Shown one piece after another: positions 1-8,624 of a stretch of DNA of 33,016 nucleotides. Under the pieces are notes generated by a model that ran no database searches, was not told the origin of the DNA, and worked only from the letters and a program-made list of their open reading frames with translations. How positions within the stretch are numbered: the first letter of the stretch is position 1; the number at the start of each line of letters is the position of its first letter. The DNA is taken from contig JAFMFP010000007.1 in assembly GCA_017856055.1 (NCBI GenBank), forward strand, positions 1-33,016, read 5' to 3'. The position numbers were made by a program, and so were the translations under genes. The DNA comes from Fidelibacterota bacterium. GTDB lineage: Bacteria; Fidelibacterota; Marinisomatia; Marinisomatales; Marinisomataceae.

Positions 1-216
1 GAAGAAAAACAAGTTATTAAAAACTATCTACCAAAAGATGAAAATCTTCAAAAACTACCTCTTTATAAAATTATCACAGATGACGAATTATTCGCCACAA
101 GAGGTATTCCAACGACATTTATTATTAATAAAGATGGAGAAATTGTTGTCAAGGATGTTGGTTCTGCTTTATGGAATGATTCATCTGTCGAAGATTATCT
201 AAACTCAATTTTATAA
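1..216 (+). CDS. Thioredoxin-fold (TlpA/AhpC-like) protein, C-terminal part
   Basis: The frame is open from the window edge and ends in TAA at 214-216, giving the last 71 residues of a protein whose start lies outside. The segment GIPTTFIINKDGEIV is the cis-proline strand-turn-strand typical of the thioredoxin fold in the TlpA/ResA/AhpC-TSA group. It is followed by a short helix ending in YLNSIL, where such proteins normally stop. The redox-active CxxC, if present, would be upstream and cannot be seen, so a periplasmic thiol-disulfide role is an inference from the fold. The next gene begins 2 bases downstream, which suggests co-transcription. The fold call is fairly secure; the exact function is not. 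Confidence 0.72.
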   Translation, partial: EEKQVIKNYLPKDENLQKLPLYKIITDDELFATRGIPTTFIINKDGEIVVKDVGSALWNDSSVEDYLNSIL

Positions 217-218
217 AA

Positions 219-1829
219 TTGAAAAATCATATTGAAATAAATAATCATGGACATTTCCCTTATCTTGGACATGGTATCAATTTTCATGAAGAACTGTTTG
301 GGCTAAAATTTGACGCTCTCCTAGTACAAAAAACTTCAGATTTTATCTGGAGTAGTGATTCTACTTTACCAAAATTTACATGCAAACCACTCCCAGGAAA
401 ATTTTCTGAAATTTCTGAACTAGCTCAAAATATGACAGTTAATCTTAATGGTAAAAAAGGACTAATTGGAAAATTTGAATTATTTAAGGAAGTAGAACGT
501 TTAGATCCTTCCTTAATGGATGGGTTTATAGAAATTGTTAAAAATCATATAATAGATCCTAGCAAACAATCTTCAAACTTAATTGCTGATTTTCGATGCT
601 GGTCATCCTGGCTAGCTAACGGTATCAAAATCGAACCAATCTTTAATGGTGAAAAAAGAGCAAACTCGTTTATTCCATGGCCTTTGGCTGGAATTTTACT
701 TTTAAGCTCTAAAATTTTAGGACAACAACCAGAGTTTGAATATGCTGCAGATTATGTATTACGATCTGGAATTTTACCTGAAGGAGATGTCAATACACTA
801 TCCAACTCCAAGCAGAGAATAGACTATATTAGGTCAATTAAACCTATTGTAGCATTTCATGATTTTGACAGCAATGAACAGGGTTTTAGGATGACTCATT
901 TAGCTATGGAAGAAACTTCAAGAAAGCTTTTAAGTAATGCAAATAAAGCAATTATTAAAGATCAGTTTACAACGGATTTGTTAAAACAAATGCAAGAAGC
1001 TTTATGTCAATCTAATCAACTTTTTAATTGCATGTGGGATGTTAGTAATCCAGAGCTTTACAACAAAGAAGTTCGAATCTTTATCCAAGGCCTTAATGGA
1101 AATCAAGGTTCAATTTATGATGAAAATGGACTTTTTTTTGAAAATTGTGGTAACGATTCAAGCGCTACATACAATTCAAAAGGATTATTTATTTCTAATC
1201 TTCATGGACAAACTGGAGCTAATAGCTCTTATTATCCTTTAGCTGATGAAATAACTGGAATTGGTAATCATACTAAAGCGTATATATACGATGAAAAAAT
1301 TGATCCTATTATAATTGAGAAAATTCTGCTTTCTGGATATGTCAAAAATAGTGATTTACCTGAACATTTTAAGATTGATTCATTATCAAAATTATTAAAA
1401 TCTTTTCGAGTAGGATATAGACCTCCCTCTCATCATAAGCTAATTGTTAACATTCGGAATCAAATTCAAAACTCTTCATTCGAGAAACAAATACAATCTG
1501 ATAATGAGAAGAAAAAAGCTCTAGCAAATTGCATCAGATGGATTATTCAACATAGAATTGATCATTATAGCATGGTCGTTAGCTATATTCTTAAATCTCC
1601 AGATCCCTACTCAACTCAAACTAAAAATAGAGGTACCGGTGGATCGCCAACTCCTTCTTTCTTACCAAGTATTTTTATACAAACAATTGAAAGATTAAAT
1701 GATCTTGTTGAGAACAATGACGAGCAATGGGTAAAAGATATTCTGTCTATCACTGATAATCATCAAGAATCAATGAATAGTTTCATTGAAATAGCCAAAA
1801 AATCTTCAAGAAAAGAAAGACTTAGCTAA
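219..1829 (+). CDS. Indoleamine 2,3-dioxygenase (IDO) family haem protein
   Basis: The 536-residue product matches the IDO family in its C-terminal half, in family order. It has an Arg-containing strand EVRIFIQGL (R286), GLFISNLHGQTGANSS (322-337) where IDOs have the GGSAGQSS segment, RPPSHH (401-406) equivalent to the family RPPAHR, RIDHYSMVVSYIL (446-458) whose H449 aligns with the proximal haem ligand, and RGTGGSP (471-477) matching the GTGG loop near the substrate. IDO-family enzymes cleave the indole 2,3 bond of tryptophan to N-formylkynurenine, a cytoplasmic step of the kynurenine route. The protein is clearly longer than human IDO1 (about 400 residues) and the N-terminal 200 residues are poorly recognisable. 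The start is TTG at 219; the next in-frame Met is residue 72. No other kynurenine gene is in the window, so the substrate is unproven. Confidence 0.72.
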   Translation: MKNHIEINNHGHFPYLGHGINFHEELFGLKFDALLVQKTSDFIWSSDSTLPKFTCKPLPGKFSEISELAQNMTVNLNGKKGLIGKFELFKEVERLDPSLMDGFIEIVKNHIIDPSKQSSNLIADFRCWSSWLANGIKIEPIFNGEKRANSFIPWPLAGILLLSSKILGQQPEFEYAADYVLRSGILPEGDVNTLSNSKQRIDYIRSIKPIVAFHDFDSNEQGFRMTHLAMEETSRKLLSNANKAIIKDQFTTDLLKQMQEALCQSNQLFNCMWDVSNPELYNKEVRIFIQGLNGNQGSIYDENGLFFENCGNDSSATYNSKGLFISNLHGQTGANSSYYPLADEITGIGNHTKAYIYDEKIDPIIIEKILLSGYVKNSDLPEHFKIDSLSKLLKSFRVGYRPPSHHKLIVNIRNQIQNSSFEKQIQSDNEKKKALANCIRWIIQHRIDHYSMVVSYILKSPDPYSTQTKNRGTGGSPTPSFLPSIFIQTIERLNDLVENNDEQWVKDILSITDNHQESMNSFIEIAKKSSRKERLS

Positions 1830-1839
1830 TCTCTTTAAA

Positions 1840-4047
1840 CTATTTCAAATATTGAAAAAAGAAATCGGCCATCTTTTTATATAGATGTCTACTATTTTTA
1901 GATCTTTGCGCTTCGAATTCGGTAGCTAAAAAGTTATTATTACCCATGCCATGATCAGCATTTGAGTAAATAAACATTTCCATATGCTTTCCATGCTCTG
2001 CATAAGCCTTGGCAAGCTTAATTGAATGTTGATGATGGACGTTATCATCAGCATTTCCATGAATTTGAAGTAGATATCCTTTGGCTTTATCGACATGAGT
2101 TAAGACTGAAGCATTTTTGTAACCCTCAGGATTTTCATCAACCAATCCCATATACCTCTCAGTCCAAATAGTGTCATAAAGTAATGGATCTACATTCGGA
2201 GCCACTGAAACTCCAGCTTTAAAATAATCGCTAGCTAAAGTCATACACATATTGGTTAAATAACCACCTCCACTCCAGCCCCATACACCAATATTATCTC
2301 CATCAACGTATGTTAAACTTTTAAGGTATTTTGCAGCTGCAATATGATCTTCAACTAAATATTTCCCATAATCTCCATAAGCGTAATCTTTAAAAGCTTT
2401 ACCTCTACCTCCAGTACCTCTATTATCAAATGAAAAGATAATAAATCCATTTTCAGCAAAATATTGATGGAAAGTATGTCTACCAGCTCCCCAGCTATTT
2501 TGGACTATTTGAGAGCCTGGTCCACCATAATTATGTAGGATGACTGGGTATTGCTTAGCAGGATCAAAATCATGAGGTAGGGTAATTAAACCATTTAATC
2601 TTATCCCGTCATCAGTAAAAATATCAACAACATTTGGATAAGTAAACCCATACTCTTCATAGATAGATCTAGAATTTTCTACCAGTGTTCTTTTAAGGCT
2701 ACCAGTATTCGATTTAACTTTAATCTGAGTTGGAAGTTCTAAATTTGAATAGTAATCGATAAAATAATTTAAGGTTGGAGAAAAAGAACCATAATGAGAA
2801 CCATCTTCTTTAGATAATCTCTTTAATCTAGTACCATTAAAACGAACAGAATAAATATGATTTTCAATCTCAGATTCTTTTTTGGCATTGAAATAAATAA
2901 CTTCGTTTTCCTCATCAATTCCATAAATACCATTAACTTCCCAATCTCCTCTTGTTATTTGATTGATGAATCTTCCATCAGGACGACTTCTGTAGATATG
3001 CTTATATCCATCTCTTTCAGAGGTCCAAATAATATCCCCATTAGAAAGAATGTCAATATTAAAAACTCCAGACATTCCAAAGAAATCAAAAGCATCAATC
3101 CAAGTATCGTTTTTATCATTTAAAATCAAGTTGAAGCTATCAGTGGAAAGATCATAGGAAAAAAGCTTCCAATCATTTTGTTTTCTATTCAATGTAGTAT
3201 AGAAAAGATTATCAGTGTCTTTTTGCCAAAAAATTCTTGGAAAATAATACCCATCTTCTGGAGTGATTATGGGGGAAATTTCTCCAGAATTAATATCAAT
3301 TAGCTTTAAAGAAATAGTTGGATTATCTTCTCCAGACTTTGGGTAGTAAATATACTTGACAGTAGGATACTTTGTTTCAAAATCAACCAAAGGATATTTT
3401 TTAACTAAAGATTGGTCTTCTTGAGCAAATGCAATGAAATTGCTTGTTGGGCTCCATTTGTAAGAATCGTAACTACCAAATTCTTCTTCATAAACCCAAC
3501 CATGATGTCCATTGAGAAGTGTATCACTTCCATCAAAAGTTAATTGAGACTCCTCATCGTTTTGTAAAGAGTAAACATATAGGTTATTATCGTTTCTAAC
3601 ATAAGAAATATACTCAGAGTTTGGAGAAAACTTAACATTTCTCAAGCTGTCAGGATTTGAAGAAACTGAGGTCAAATTCTGGGAACTGATATCATAAACA
3701 TGATAGGTTCCATAAGATGAATGTCTCCATAATTTTCTATTATTAGTCTTAAGTAATAGTTTGGTTTGATCAGCATTGAAAGAGTAAGAAAAGTTCTCAA
3801 TTAGATCATTTGAAATACTAAAAACTTCAGAAGTGTCTCCATTTGCAACATCATATTTTAAAATGTTTGTTCCTAGGGAGTCTTTCTTGGAAAAATAGTA
3901 AGCATCCTCATCGTTTACCCATTGATAGCTTCCGATAGATTTACTTCTAAAAGTTCCATCTAATACTGACTCTAATGTTATTTCATTTTGGGCATTTATA
4001 GTGGTAAAAAGCCCTAGAATTCCGTAAATAAATATATTTTTTTTCAT
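1840..4047 (-). CDS. Secreted dipeptidyl-peptidase IV-type serine peptidase (S9 family)
   Basis: The 735-residue protein has a signal peptide (about residues 1-19, ending TINAQ), a DPP-IV-type beta-propeller domain (about 40-460) and a C-terminal alpha/beta-hydrolase domain. The nucleophile elbow is GWSGGG with S592; Asp in HGNADDNVH (D667) and His in NADHG (H699) complete the triad in S9 order. WVYEEEF (184-190) matches the DPP-IV double-Glu motif that binds the free amino terminus of the substrate, so dipeptide release from peptide N-termini, often after proline, is likely. It probably acts in the periplasm or outside the cell. It is transcribed alone, divergently from ppiD, and meets the IDO-like gene tail to tail 10 bases apart. 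The residue after Ala or Pro preferred at P1 cannot be read from sequence. Confidence 0.93.
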   Translation of the reverse strand: MKKNIFIYGILGLFTTINAQNEITLESVLDGTFRSKSIGSYQWVNDEDAYYFSKKDSLGTNILKYDVANGDTSEVFSISNDLIENFSYSFNADQTKLLLKTNNRKLWRHSSYGTYHVYDISSQNLTSVSSNPDSLRNVKFSPNSEYISYVRNDNNLYVYSLQNDEESQLTFDGSDTLLNGHHGWVYEEEFGSYDSYKWSPTSNFIAFAQEDQSLVKKYPLVDFETKYPTVKYIYYPKSGEDNPTISLKLIDINSGEISPIITPEDGYYFPRIFWQKDTDNLFYTTLNRKQNDWKLFSYDLSTDSFNLILNDKNDTWIDAFDFFGMSGVFNIDILSNGDIIWTSERDGYKHIYRSRPDGRFINQITRGDWEVNGIYGIDEENEVIYFNAKKESEIENHIYSVRFNGTRLKRLSKEDGSHYGSFSPTLNYFIDYYSNLELPTQIKVKSNTGSLKRTLVENSRSIYEEYGFTYPNVVDIFTDDGIRLNGLITLPHDFDPAKQYPVILHNYGGPGSQIVQNSWGAGRHTFHQYFAENGFIIFSFDNRGTGGRGKAFKDYAYGDYGKYLVEDHIAAAKYLKSLTYVDGDNIGVWGWSGGGYLTNMCMTLASDYFKAGVSVAPNVDPLLYDTIWTERYMGLVDENPEGYKNASVLTHVDKAKGYLLQIHGNADDNVHHQHSIKLAKAYAEHGKHMEMFIYSNADHGMGNNNFLATEFEAQRSKNSRHLYKKMADFFFQYLK

Positions 4048-4136
4048 AGCAGAGATATAATAGATATTAATTATTTAAAAATCATCAATTAGTTTAGCTT
4101 TGCTTTCCTTTTGTTCATGTTATAAATTCTTCCCCA
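4048..4136. promoter_or_regulatory. Divergent promoter region between S9 peptidase and ppiD
   Basis: This 89-bp intergenic region must drive both flanking genes. On the plus strand an extended -10-like sequence TG-T-TATAAA lies at 4118-4126, only 10 bases before the ppiD ATG, with a weak TTGCTT at 4100-4105. On the minus strand TATTAT (4057-4062) lies 9 bases before the peptidase ATG. Neither start has a Shine-Dalgarno sequence. If these boxes are used, both leaders would be only a few bases long. The boxes are seen directly; their use is inferred. Confidence 0.42.
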
Positions 4137-5963
4137 ATGGGTATTATAACAAATATGCGCAGTCAAATGAAAGTAGTCATGTGGACTATTTTGATTCTAT
4201 TTATTGCTAGTATGGCTGTTGGTGGCCTTGTTGGAGGAGCAAGTATTAGTGAAATTTTTGGGCAACGATCTCCAAACCAAATAGGCTCATTAAATGATAA
4301 ACCAATCTATCTTGAGGATTTTAATCAATTAGTTTCAGATGAAATTTTGAGACTTCAAGGAGATTCTGGTCAAAATATTTCTGATGCTGATAGAGAATAT
4401 GTTAGAGCTATCGTTTGGGAAAGATTAATTCAAGACCTAATTATTCAAGACGAAATCGAAAAAAGGAATATTTTGATTTCTGATAATGAAGTTTTATTTC
4501 AATTGAAAAACAATCCTCCTCCCTTCCTCCAATCTAATCCAGGATTTCAATCAAATGGGAGATTTGATATTGAAAAATATATGGGAGCTATTATAACTCC
4601 TGAGAACGTTGATTGGAGACCAGTTGAACAATTTATGCAGTCTGTATATTTACCAAATTATAAACTTCAACAATATGTAGTAAATGGAGCATCTATATCG
4701 AATAAAGATATTAGAGAAAGCTATAAAAAGAGATTTGTCAATTACACGTTAGAAATTCTCCATATAACAGATAAATCATTACCTGAAGATATAGACATAT
4801 CCAATGATTTAATTTTAGATAAATATAATCTAGAAATTGATAAGTTTAAAAAGCCTGAAATAAGAAATTTGAAATATGTTTCATGGCCCATTGTCTCTAG
4901 TGAATTGGATTCATCTCGAGTTCTTTCTGATGCAGAGAAACTTTTAACTAGAGCGAAAAATGGCGAGGATTTTTCTATTCTAGCAAATAATTATACTGAA
5001 GATCCTAGTAACTTTTCTGACCCAAATAATCTTAAAGGTGGAAGTTTAGGATGGTTTGGAAGAGGTGTTATGATTTCAGAATTTGAGGAAGCAGTTTTTA
5101 ATGGAAATAAAGGGGATATTGTTGGCCCAATACTTACTCAATTTGGATACCATATTATTAAAATAAATGATAAAAAAGTCACAGAAGATGGAGACGAACA
5201 AGTGGATGCATCTCATATACTATTAAGAATTGTTCCTTCTAGAGATACTGAAGATTTATTAAAAAACAATGCTGAAGTATTTTCTTTCGATTCAAGAGAA
5301 TTCGGTTTTTTTGCTATGGCTGACTCATTAAAACTCTCTATTTCAGATGCTAGCCCTGTTCAAAAAGAGTCTATTTTTATTGACAAACTTGGAGTAGCTA
5401 GACAAGCCGTTAGTTTTGCTTTTAATAATCCTGTAGGAACAGTATCTGATGTCTATCAAAATGATAACTTTTATATGGTTTTTTATTTAGAATCTATCGA
5501 CAAACCTTCAACAATTTCTTTTGAAGAACTTGAAGATAGCTTGAAAAATGAACTTTTAGTTCAGAAAAAAAGAGAGTTATTGAATGAATTATCAAAATCA
5601 ATTTCTTCAGAAGTAATGGACTTTAAACAACTAAAAAATCAAAATGATACTTTCGAATACATTGAAGAAGATTCTGGAACGCTTATTGGAAGTTTTGAAT
5701 CCATTGGAAAAAGTAACTATTTAGTTGGAGCAATTTCAAATGCCAAGGAAGGTGATTTGGTAGGGCCAATTAGAACCATTAGAGGGAATGCTTTTGTCAA
5801 AGTAAAATCTATTGGTGAAATTAACGAAGCGGATTTTGAAGAAAAGAAAGATTCAATCAAATTTAGCCTTCTAATTGATCGTCAAAATTATTTATGGGGT
5901 CATTGGCTACAAGCATTAAGAGACAATTCAGATCTTAAAGATTATAGATTCGATTTTTATTAA
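4137..5963 (+). CDS. ppiD: PpiD/SurA-like peptidyl-prolyl isomerase, membrane-anchored periplasmic chaperone
   Basis: At 608 residues the protein is close to the length of PpiD (E. coli 623). The N-terminus MGIITNMRSQ is followed by a single membrane anchor (about 13-34) and then a SurA_N-like helical region (50-200). A parvulin (PpiC-type) rotamase domain at about 240-347 shows the diagnostic GGSLGWFGRG and FEEAVFNGNKGDIVGP, then TQFGYHIIKI. A second parvulin-like unit begins VDASHILLRI (356-365) but lacks the usual GG-LGWF core and looks degenerate. Family members fold outer-membrane and secreted proteins as they leave the Sec channel. The gene stands alone on the plus strand, and its stop codon overlaps that of accA in a shared TTAA at 5960-5963. 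Confidence 0.88.
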   Translation: MGIITNMRSQMKVVMWTILILFIASMAVGGLVGGASISEIFGQRSPNQIGSLNDKPIYLEDFNQLVSDEILRLQGDSGQNISDADREYVRAIVWERLIQDLIIQDEIEKRNILISDNEVLFQLKNNPPPFLQSNPGFQSNGRFDIEKYMGAIITPENVDWRPVEQFMQSVYLPNYKLQQYVVNGASISNKDIRESYKKRFVNYTLEILHITDKSLPEDIDISNDLILDKYNLEIDKFKKPEIRNLKYVSWPIVSSELDSSRVLSDAEKLLTRAKNGEDFSILANNYTEDPSNFSDPNNLKGGSLGWFGRGVMISEFEEAVFNGNKGDIVGPILTQFGYHIIKINDKKVTEDGDEQVDASHILLRIVPSRDTEDLLKNNAEVFSFDSREFGFFAMADSLKLSISDASPVQKESIFIDKLGVARQAVSFAFNNPVGTVSDVYQNDNFYMVFYLESIDKPSTISFEELEDSLKNELLVQKKRELLNELSKSISSEVMDFKQLKNQNDTFEYIEEDSGTLIGSFESIGKSNYLVGAISNAKEGDLVGPIRTIRGNAFVKVKSIGEINEADFEEKKDSIKFSLLIDRQNYLWGHWLQALRDNSDLKDYRFDFY

Positions 5964-6910
5964 GATTCGTTAAAAATTCCTAAACCACTATATCTCTCTA
6001 CTCTGGAATTTAGAAAATCAAAATTTAGATCATGTTTTTCCTTCCATAAGCTAAATTCTTCAAGAATAGATTTCTTAAGAATTTTTGAAGTTTCTTCAAA
6101 ATTTCTATGAGCACATCCAACTGGTTCAAAAATTATTTTATCACATATATTTAACTCAACAAGATCTTTCGGAGTGAGCTTCAATGCATCAGCTGCTTCT
6201 GGAGCTTTTTGAGAATCTTTCCAAAGTATTGAGGCACACCCTTCTGGACTGATTACAGAAAACCAAGTATGTTCAAGCATTAACATCTTATCGCAAAGAC
6301 CTATTCCAAGCGCTCCTCCACTAGCTCCTTCTCCAATTACAACCGATAAAATTGGAGTGTTAATTGATGCCATCTCAAATAAATTCTTTGCTATTGCATA
6401 TCCTTGTCCTCTTTCTTCCGCAGCTATTCCAGGATCTGCACCTGGAGTATCAATTAAAGTAAGAATTGGAAGTTTAAATTTTTCTGCAAGCTTCATAACT
6501 CTAAGAGCTTTCCTATAACCTTCGGGTTTCATCATTCCAAAATTTCTAAAAATATTATCTTTTGTATTTCTTCCCTTTTGTTGGCCAATAATGGCAAGTT
6601 TTAAGCCATCAATACTTCCTATTCCTGCAACCACCGCATGATCATCCGCAAAAGCTTTATCACCATGTAATTCAATGAAATCATTGGACCAATCATTAAT
6701 ATAGTCTAAAGTATACGGCCTATTGGGATGCCTAGCTAACTGAACGGTTTCCCATGGAGAAAGATCCGAAAAAACTGATTTTTCTATTTCATTTTTTTTG
6801 ATTATTAAATCATTATTATTTTCTACTTCTGGCTGTGTGGAATTAAAAGTCTCAATTTCAAAATCAATCTCTCTTAAAGGCTTTTCAAATGGTAAGTAAT
6901 ATTTCTTCAT
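5960..6910 (-). CDS. accA: Acetyl-CoA carboxylase carboxyltransferase subunit alpha
   Basis: AccA, with AccD, moves the carboxyl group from biotin on AccB to acetyl-CoA, giving malonyl-CoA for fatty-acid synthesis. The 316-residue product matches the usual length of about 319. It begins MKKYYLPFEKP as the family does and carries PWETVQLARHPNRP, ELHGDKAF, IGQQKGR, then GMMKPEGYRKALR, the oxyanion-region GEGASGGALGIG and the SPEGCASILWKD segment. A longer in-frame start exists 13 codons upstream, but the family N-terminus and the ATGA overlap with the preceding gene favour the start at 6910; TAGGAA lies upstream as a possible ribosome site. It is the last gene of the long minus-strand run. AccD is not in the window. 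Confidence 0.95.
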   Translation of the reverse strand: MKKYYLPFEKPLREIDFEIETFNSTQPEVENNNDLIIKKNEIEKSVFSDLSPWETVQLARHPNRPYTLDYINDWSNDFIELHGDKAFADDHAVVAGIGSIDGLKLAIIGQQKGRNTKDNIFRNFGMMKPEGYRKALRVMKLAEKFKLPILTLIDTPGADPGIAAEERGQGYAIAKNLFEMASINTPILSVVIGEGASGGALGIGLCDKMLMLEHTWFSVISPEGCASILWKDSQKAPEAADALKLTPKDLVELNICDKIIFEPVGCAHRNFEETSKILKKSILEEFSLWKEKHDLNFDFLNSRVERYSGLGIFNES

Positions 6911-7617
6911 TTTTTTGTTCCTAAAATTCTCCAAATCCCAAACAACCATACTTTAAAAATAGTTTCTAAAACTATTTTTTTACTCATTTTAGATTCTCCA
7001 ACAGTTCTATCTGTAAAAACGATGGGATGTTCTACCAATTTACAATTCTTTTGATAAGTTCTGAAAGCAGTTTCAATTTGAAAGCAATAGCCTTGAGATA
7101 AACACTCTTGAATATTTATTTTTTTTAAAGTCTCTGCTCTCCATGCTCGATATCCTGCAGTTAAATCTGAAATTGGAACTCCAGTAATCACTCTTGCATA
7201 AAAATTGGCAAAATAGCTTAAATAAAGCCGTCTAATTGGCCAATTAATTACACGAAGACCTCCATTATATCTGCTCCCAATCACCAAGTCATTTTCATCT
7301 AAAAGATTAAACATTGAAGGAATTTCCTTTGGGTCGTGAGAAAAATCAGAATCCATTTGGATGATTTGTTGATAGTTTCTTGCAATAGCCCATTCGAATC
7401 CAAAAATATATGCTGTTCCAAGTCCCATTTTTTTATTCCTTACTTCGAGGAATAAATTCTCCTTAGCAAATTCTTTAACTAATTGAGAAGTCTTATCAGG
7501 AGAATTGTCATCTATAACTAAGATATCAATAGATTTATCAACTTCATCAATAGCTGATAGGACTGAAATAATATTCTTAGATTCATTATAAGTAGGTAGT
7601 ATGACTAATCTTTTCAT
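6907..7617 (-). CDS. Polyprenol/dolichol-phosphate mannosyltransferase-like glycosyltransferase (GT2)
   Basis: The 236-residue protein is a compact GT2 enzyme of the DPM1/Ppm1 type. LPTYNESKNI opens the GT-A fold, DDNSPD (36-41) binds the nucleotide, MDSDFSHDP (88-96) contains the DxD-like metal site, GSRYNGG (115-121) follows, and DLTAGYRAW is the usual late acceptor-loop motif. Family members transfer a sugar from GDP-mannose (or a related donor) to a polyprenyl phosphate, making a lipid-linked sugar donor for envelope glycans. There is no C-terminal membrane domain like that of ArnC/GtrB, although the tail VWLFGIWRIL is hydrophobic. The start overlaps the DUF4837 stop as ATGA and the stop overlaps the accA start likewise. 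The sugar is not determinable here. Confidence 0.88.
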   Translation of the reverse strand: MKRLVILPTYNESKNIISVLSAIDEVDKSIDILVIDDNSPDKTSQLVKEFAKENLFLEVRNKKMGLGTAYIFGFEWAIARNYQQIIQMDSDFSHDPKEIPSMFNLLDENDLVIGSRYNGGLRVINWPIRRLYLSYFANFYARVITGVPISDLTAGYRAWRAETLKKINIQECLSQGYCFQIETAFRTYQKNCKLVEHPIVFTDRTVGESKMSKKIVLETIFKVWLFGIWRILGTKK

Positions 7618-8624
7618 GGATTACTCTTAAACGTTTTAGCAATTAATTCCATTTGCTTTAAATAAAAAACTTTTTTTCCTCCTGGGTTAAAAACTAAATA
7701 GGTAATAAAAAAGGTCCTATTTGTCTCTTGGTCAAAAAAAACAAAGCTGGAAAATGGACCACCTTTAGCTTCTTCAATAGATTCCCATAAACCATCTATT
7801 TTGTACCCATAATCCTCATTATAATTTTGCCATTCAGTAAAAATATAATCCTGATTAAATTGAATATTTTTAAAGTTCTTAATCGGTAATTCAAGGGTAA
7901 GATTTCTAATTTCTTTTTCTGAAAAAAATTGTCCATCAACCCAGTGAACTGCTATCCATCTAAATGGCATTTCTTGCCCCATCCAAAAAAAATTATTTTT
8001 GGCATCATCCTTTATGATTTCCCAGCCCCAAGGAATATTGATTGTCCAATTATACTTTTCTTTTAATTCACCTTCAATAATCTCTTGTCTTTTAGATTGA
8101 AGAATAAATTGACTTTGTTTGTTGATAAAATTTTGATCAAATTGTTCTTTGATGAATTCAGCATTTTTATCTGCAAAATTTTGTAATTCATTAATTTCTT
8201 TAGAACCAATGATCATAAAAACTTGATTCATTGCAAATTGATTTTTGCTAATTATTATCTGATCTTTCTCAATCAATTGATTGTATTTTTTTTCACCTAA
8301 AAGCTCTTTTGTTAATTTGCTTCCAGGATTTAACTCGTAATCTCCTAAACTGGCTATTATTAAATTAGTTTGATTTTTCAGAGCACTAAAATCTTCAGGA
8401 TTAGCAAAAATTATTCTATAAAAGGATTCAGGTGAAGGAGTTAGAATATTTTCCTGAAAAATTTGGTTTAATATTAAGCTTACTTTTTCTCTGTCTTCTT
8501 TAGCGGAAAGAACAACAATTTCATCGCTCCCTCCAATTGCTTCTCTTTTGTAATCACAGTTGAAAACAAATAAAACAGAAAAAAATAACAAAAAAACTTT
8601 AATTCTTTTTCTTTGATTTTTCAT
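7614..8624 (-). CDS. DUF4837 family lipoprotein
   Basis: The 336-residue protein starts with basic residues and a hydrophobic stretch ending LFVFNC, a lipobox-like site with C23, so it should be lipidated and face the periplasm. The rest resembles DUF4837, a family found mainly in Bacteroidota and relatives: GGSDEIVVLSAKED early on, then a predicted alternating alpha/beta body with NQFAMNQVFMIIG, WGWEIIKDD, FFWMGQE and IAVHWVDG. No function is known for the family. The gene overlaps the end of the upstream unknown envelope gene by 26 bases and the start of the GT2 gene by 4, so the three are likely translated from one mRNA. The family call is from memory of its architecture and is fairly confident. 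Confidence 0.75.
   Translation of the reverse strand: MKNQRKRIKVFLLFFSVLFVFNCDYKREAIGGSDEIVVLSAKEDREKVSLILNQIFQENILTPSPESFYRIIFANPEDFSALKNQTNLIIASLGDYELNPGSKLTKELLGEKKYNQLIEKDQIIISKNQFAMNQVFMIIGSKEINELQNFADKNAEFIKEQFDQNFINKQSQFILQSKRQEIIEGELKEKYNWTINIPWGWEIIKDDAKNNFFWMGQEMPFRWIAVHWVDGQFFSEKEIRNLTLELPIKNFKNIQFNQDYIFTEWQNYNEDYGYKIDGLWESIEEAKGGPFSSFVFFDQETNRTFFITYLVFNPGGKKVFYLKQMELIAKTFKSNP

Noticed and set aside
1064-1078. GTTCGAATC, resembling a tRNA T-loop
   Set aside because: It lies inside the IDO-family coding sequence and no acceptor, D or anticodon stem can be built around it.
1843-1857. TTTCAA-ATA-TTGAAA hairpin at the IDO-like/S9 peptidase convergence
   Set aside because: It is a weak AT stem without a following T-run and lies in the peptidase C-terminal codons; not supportable as a terminator.
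5974-6011. AAATTCC / GGAATTT inverted repeat downstream of ppiD
   Set aside because: The loop is 24 bases, there is no T-run, and it lies in accA coding sequence.
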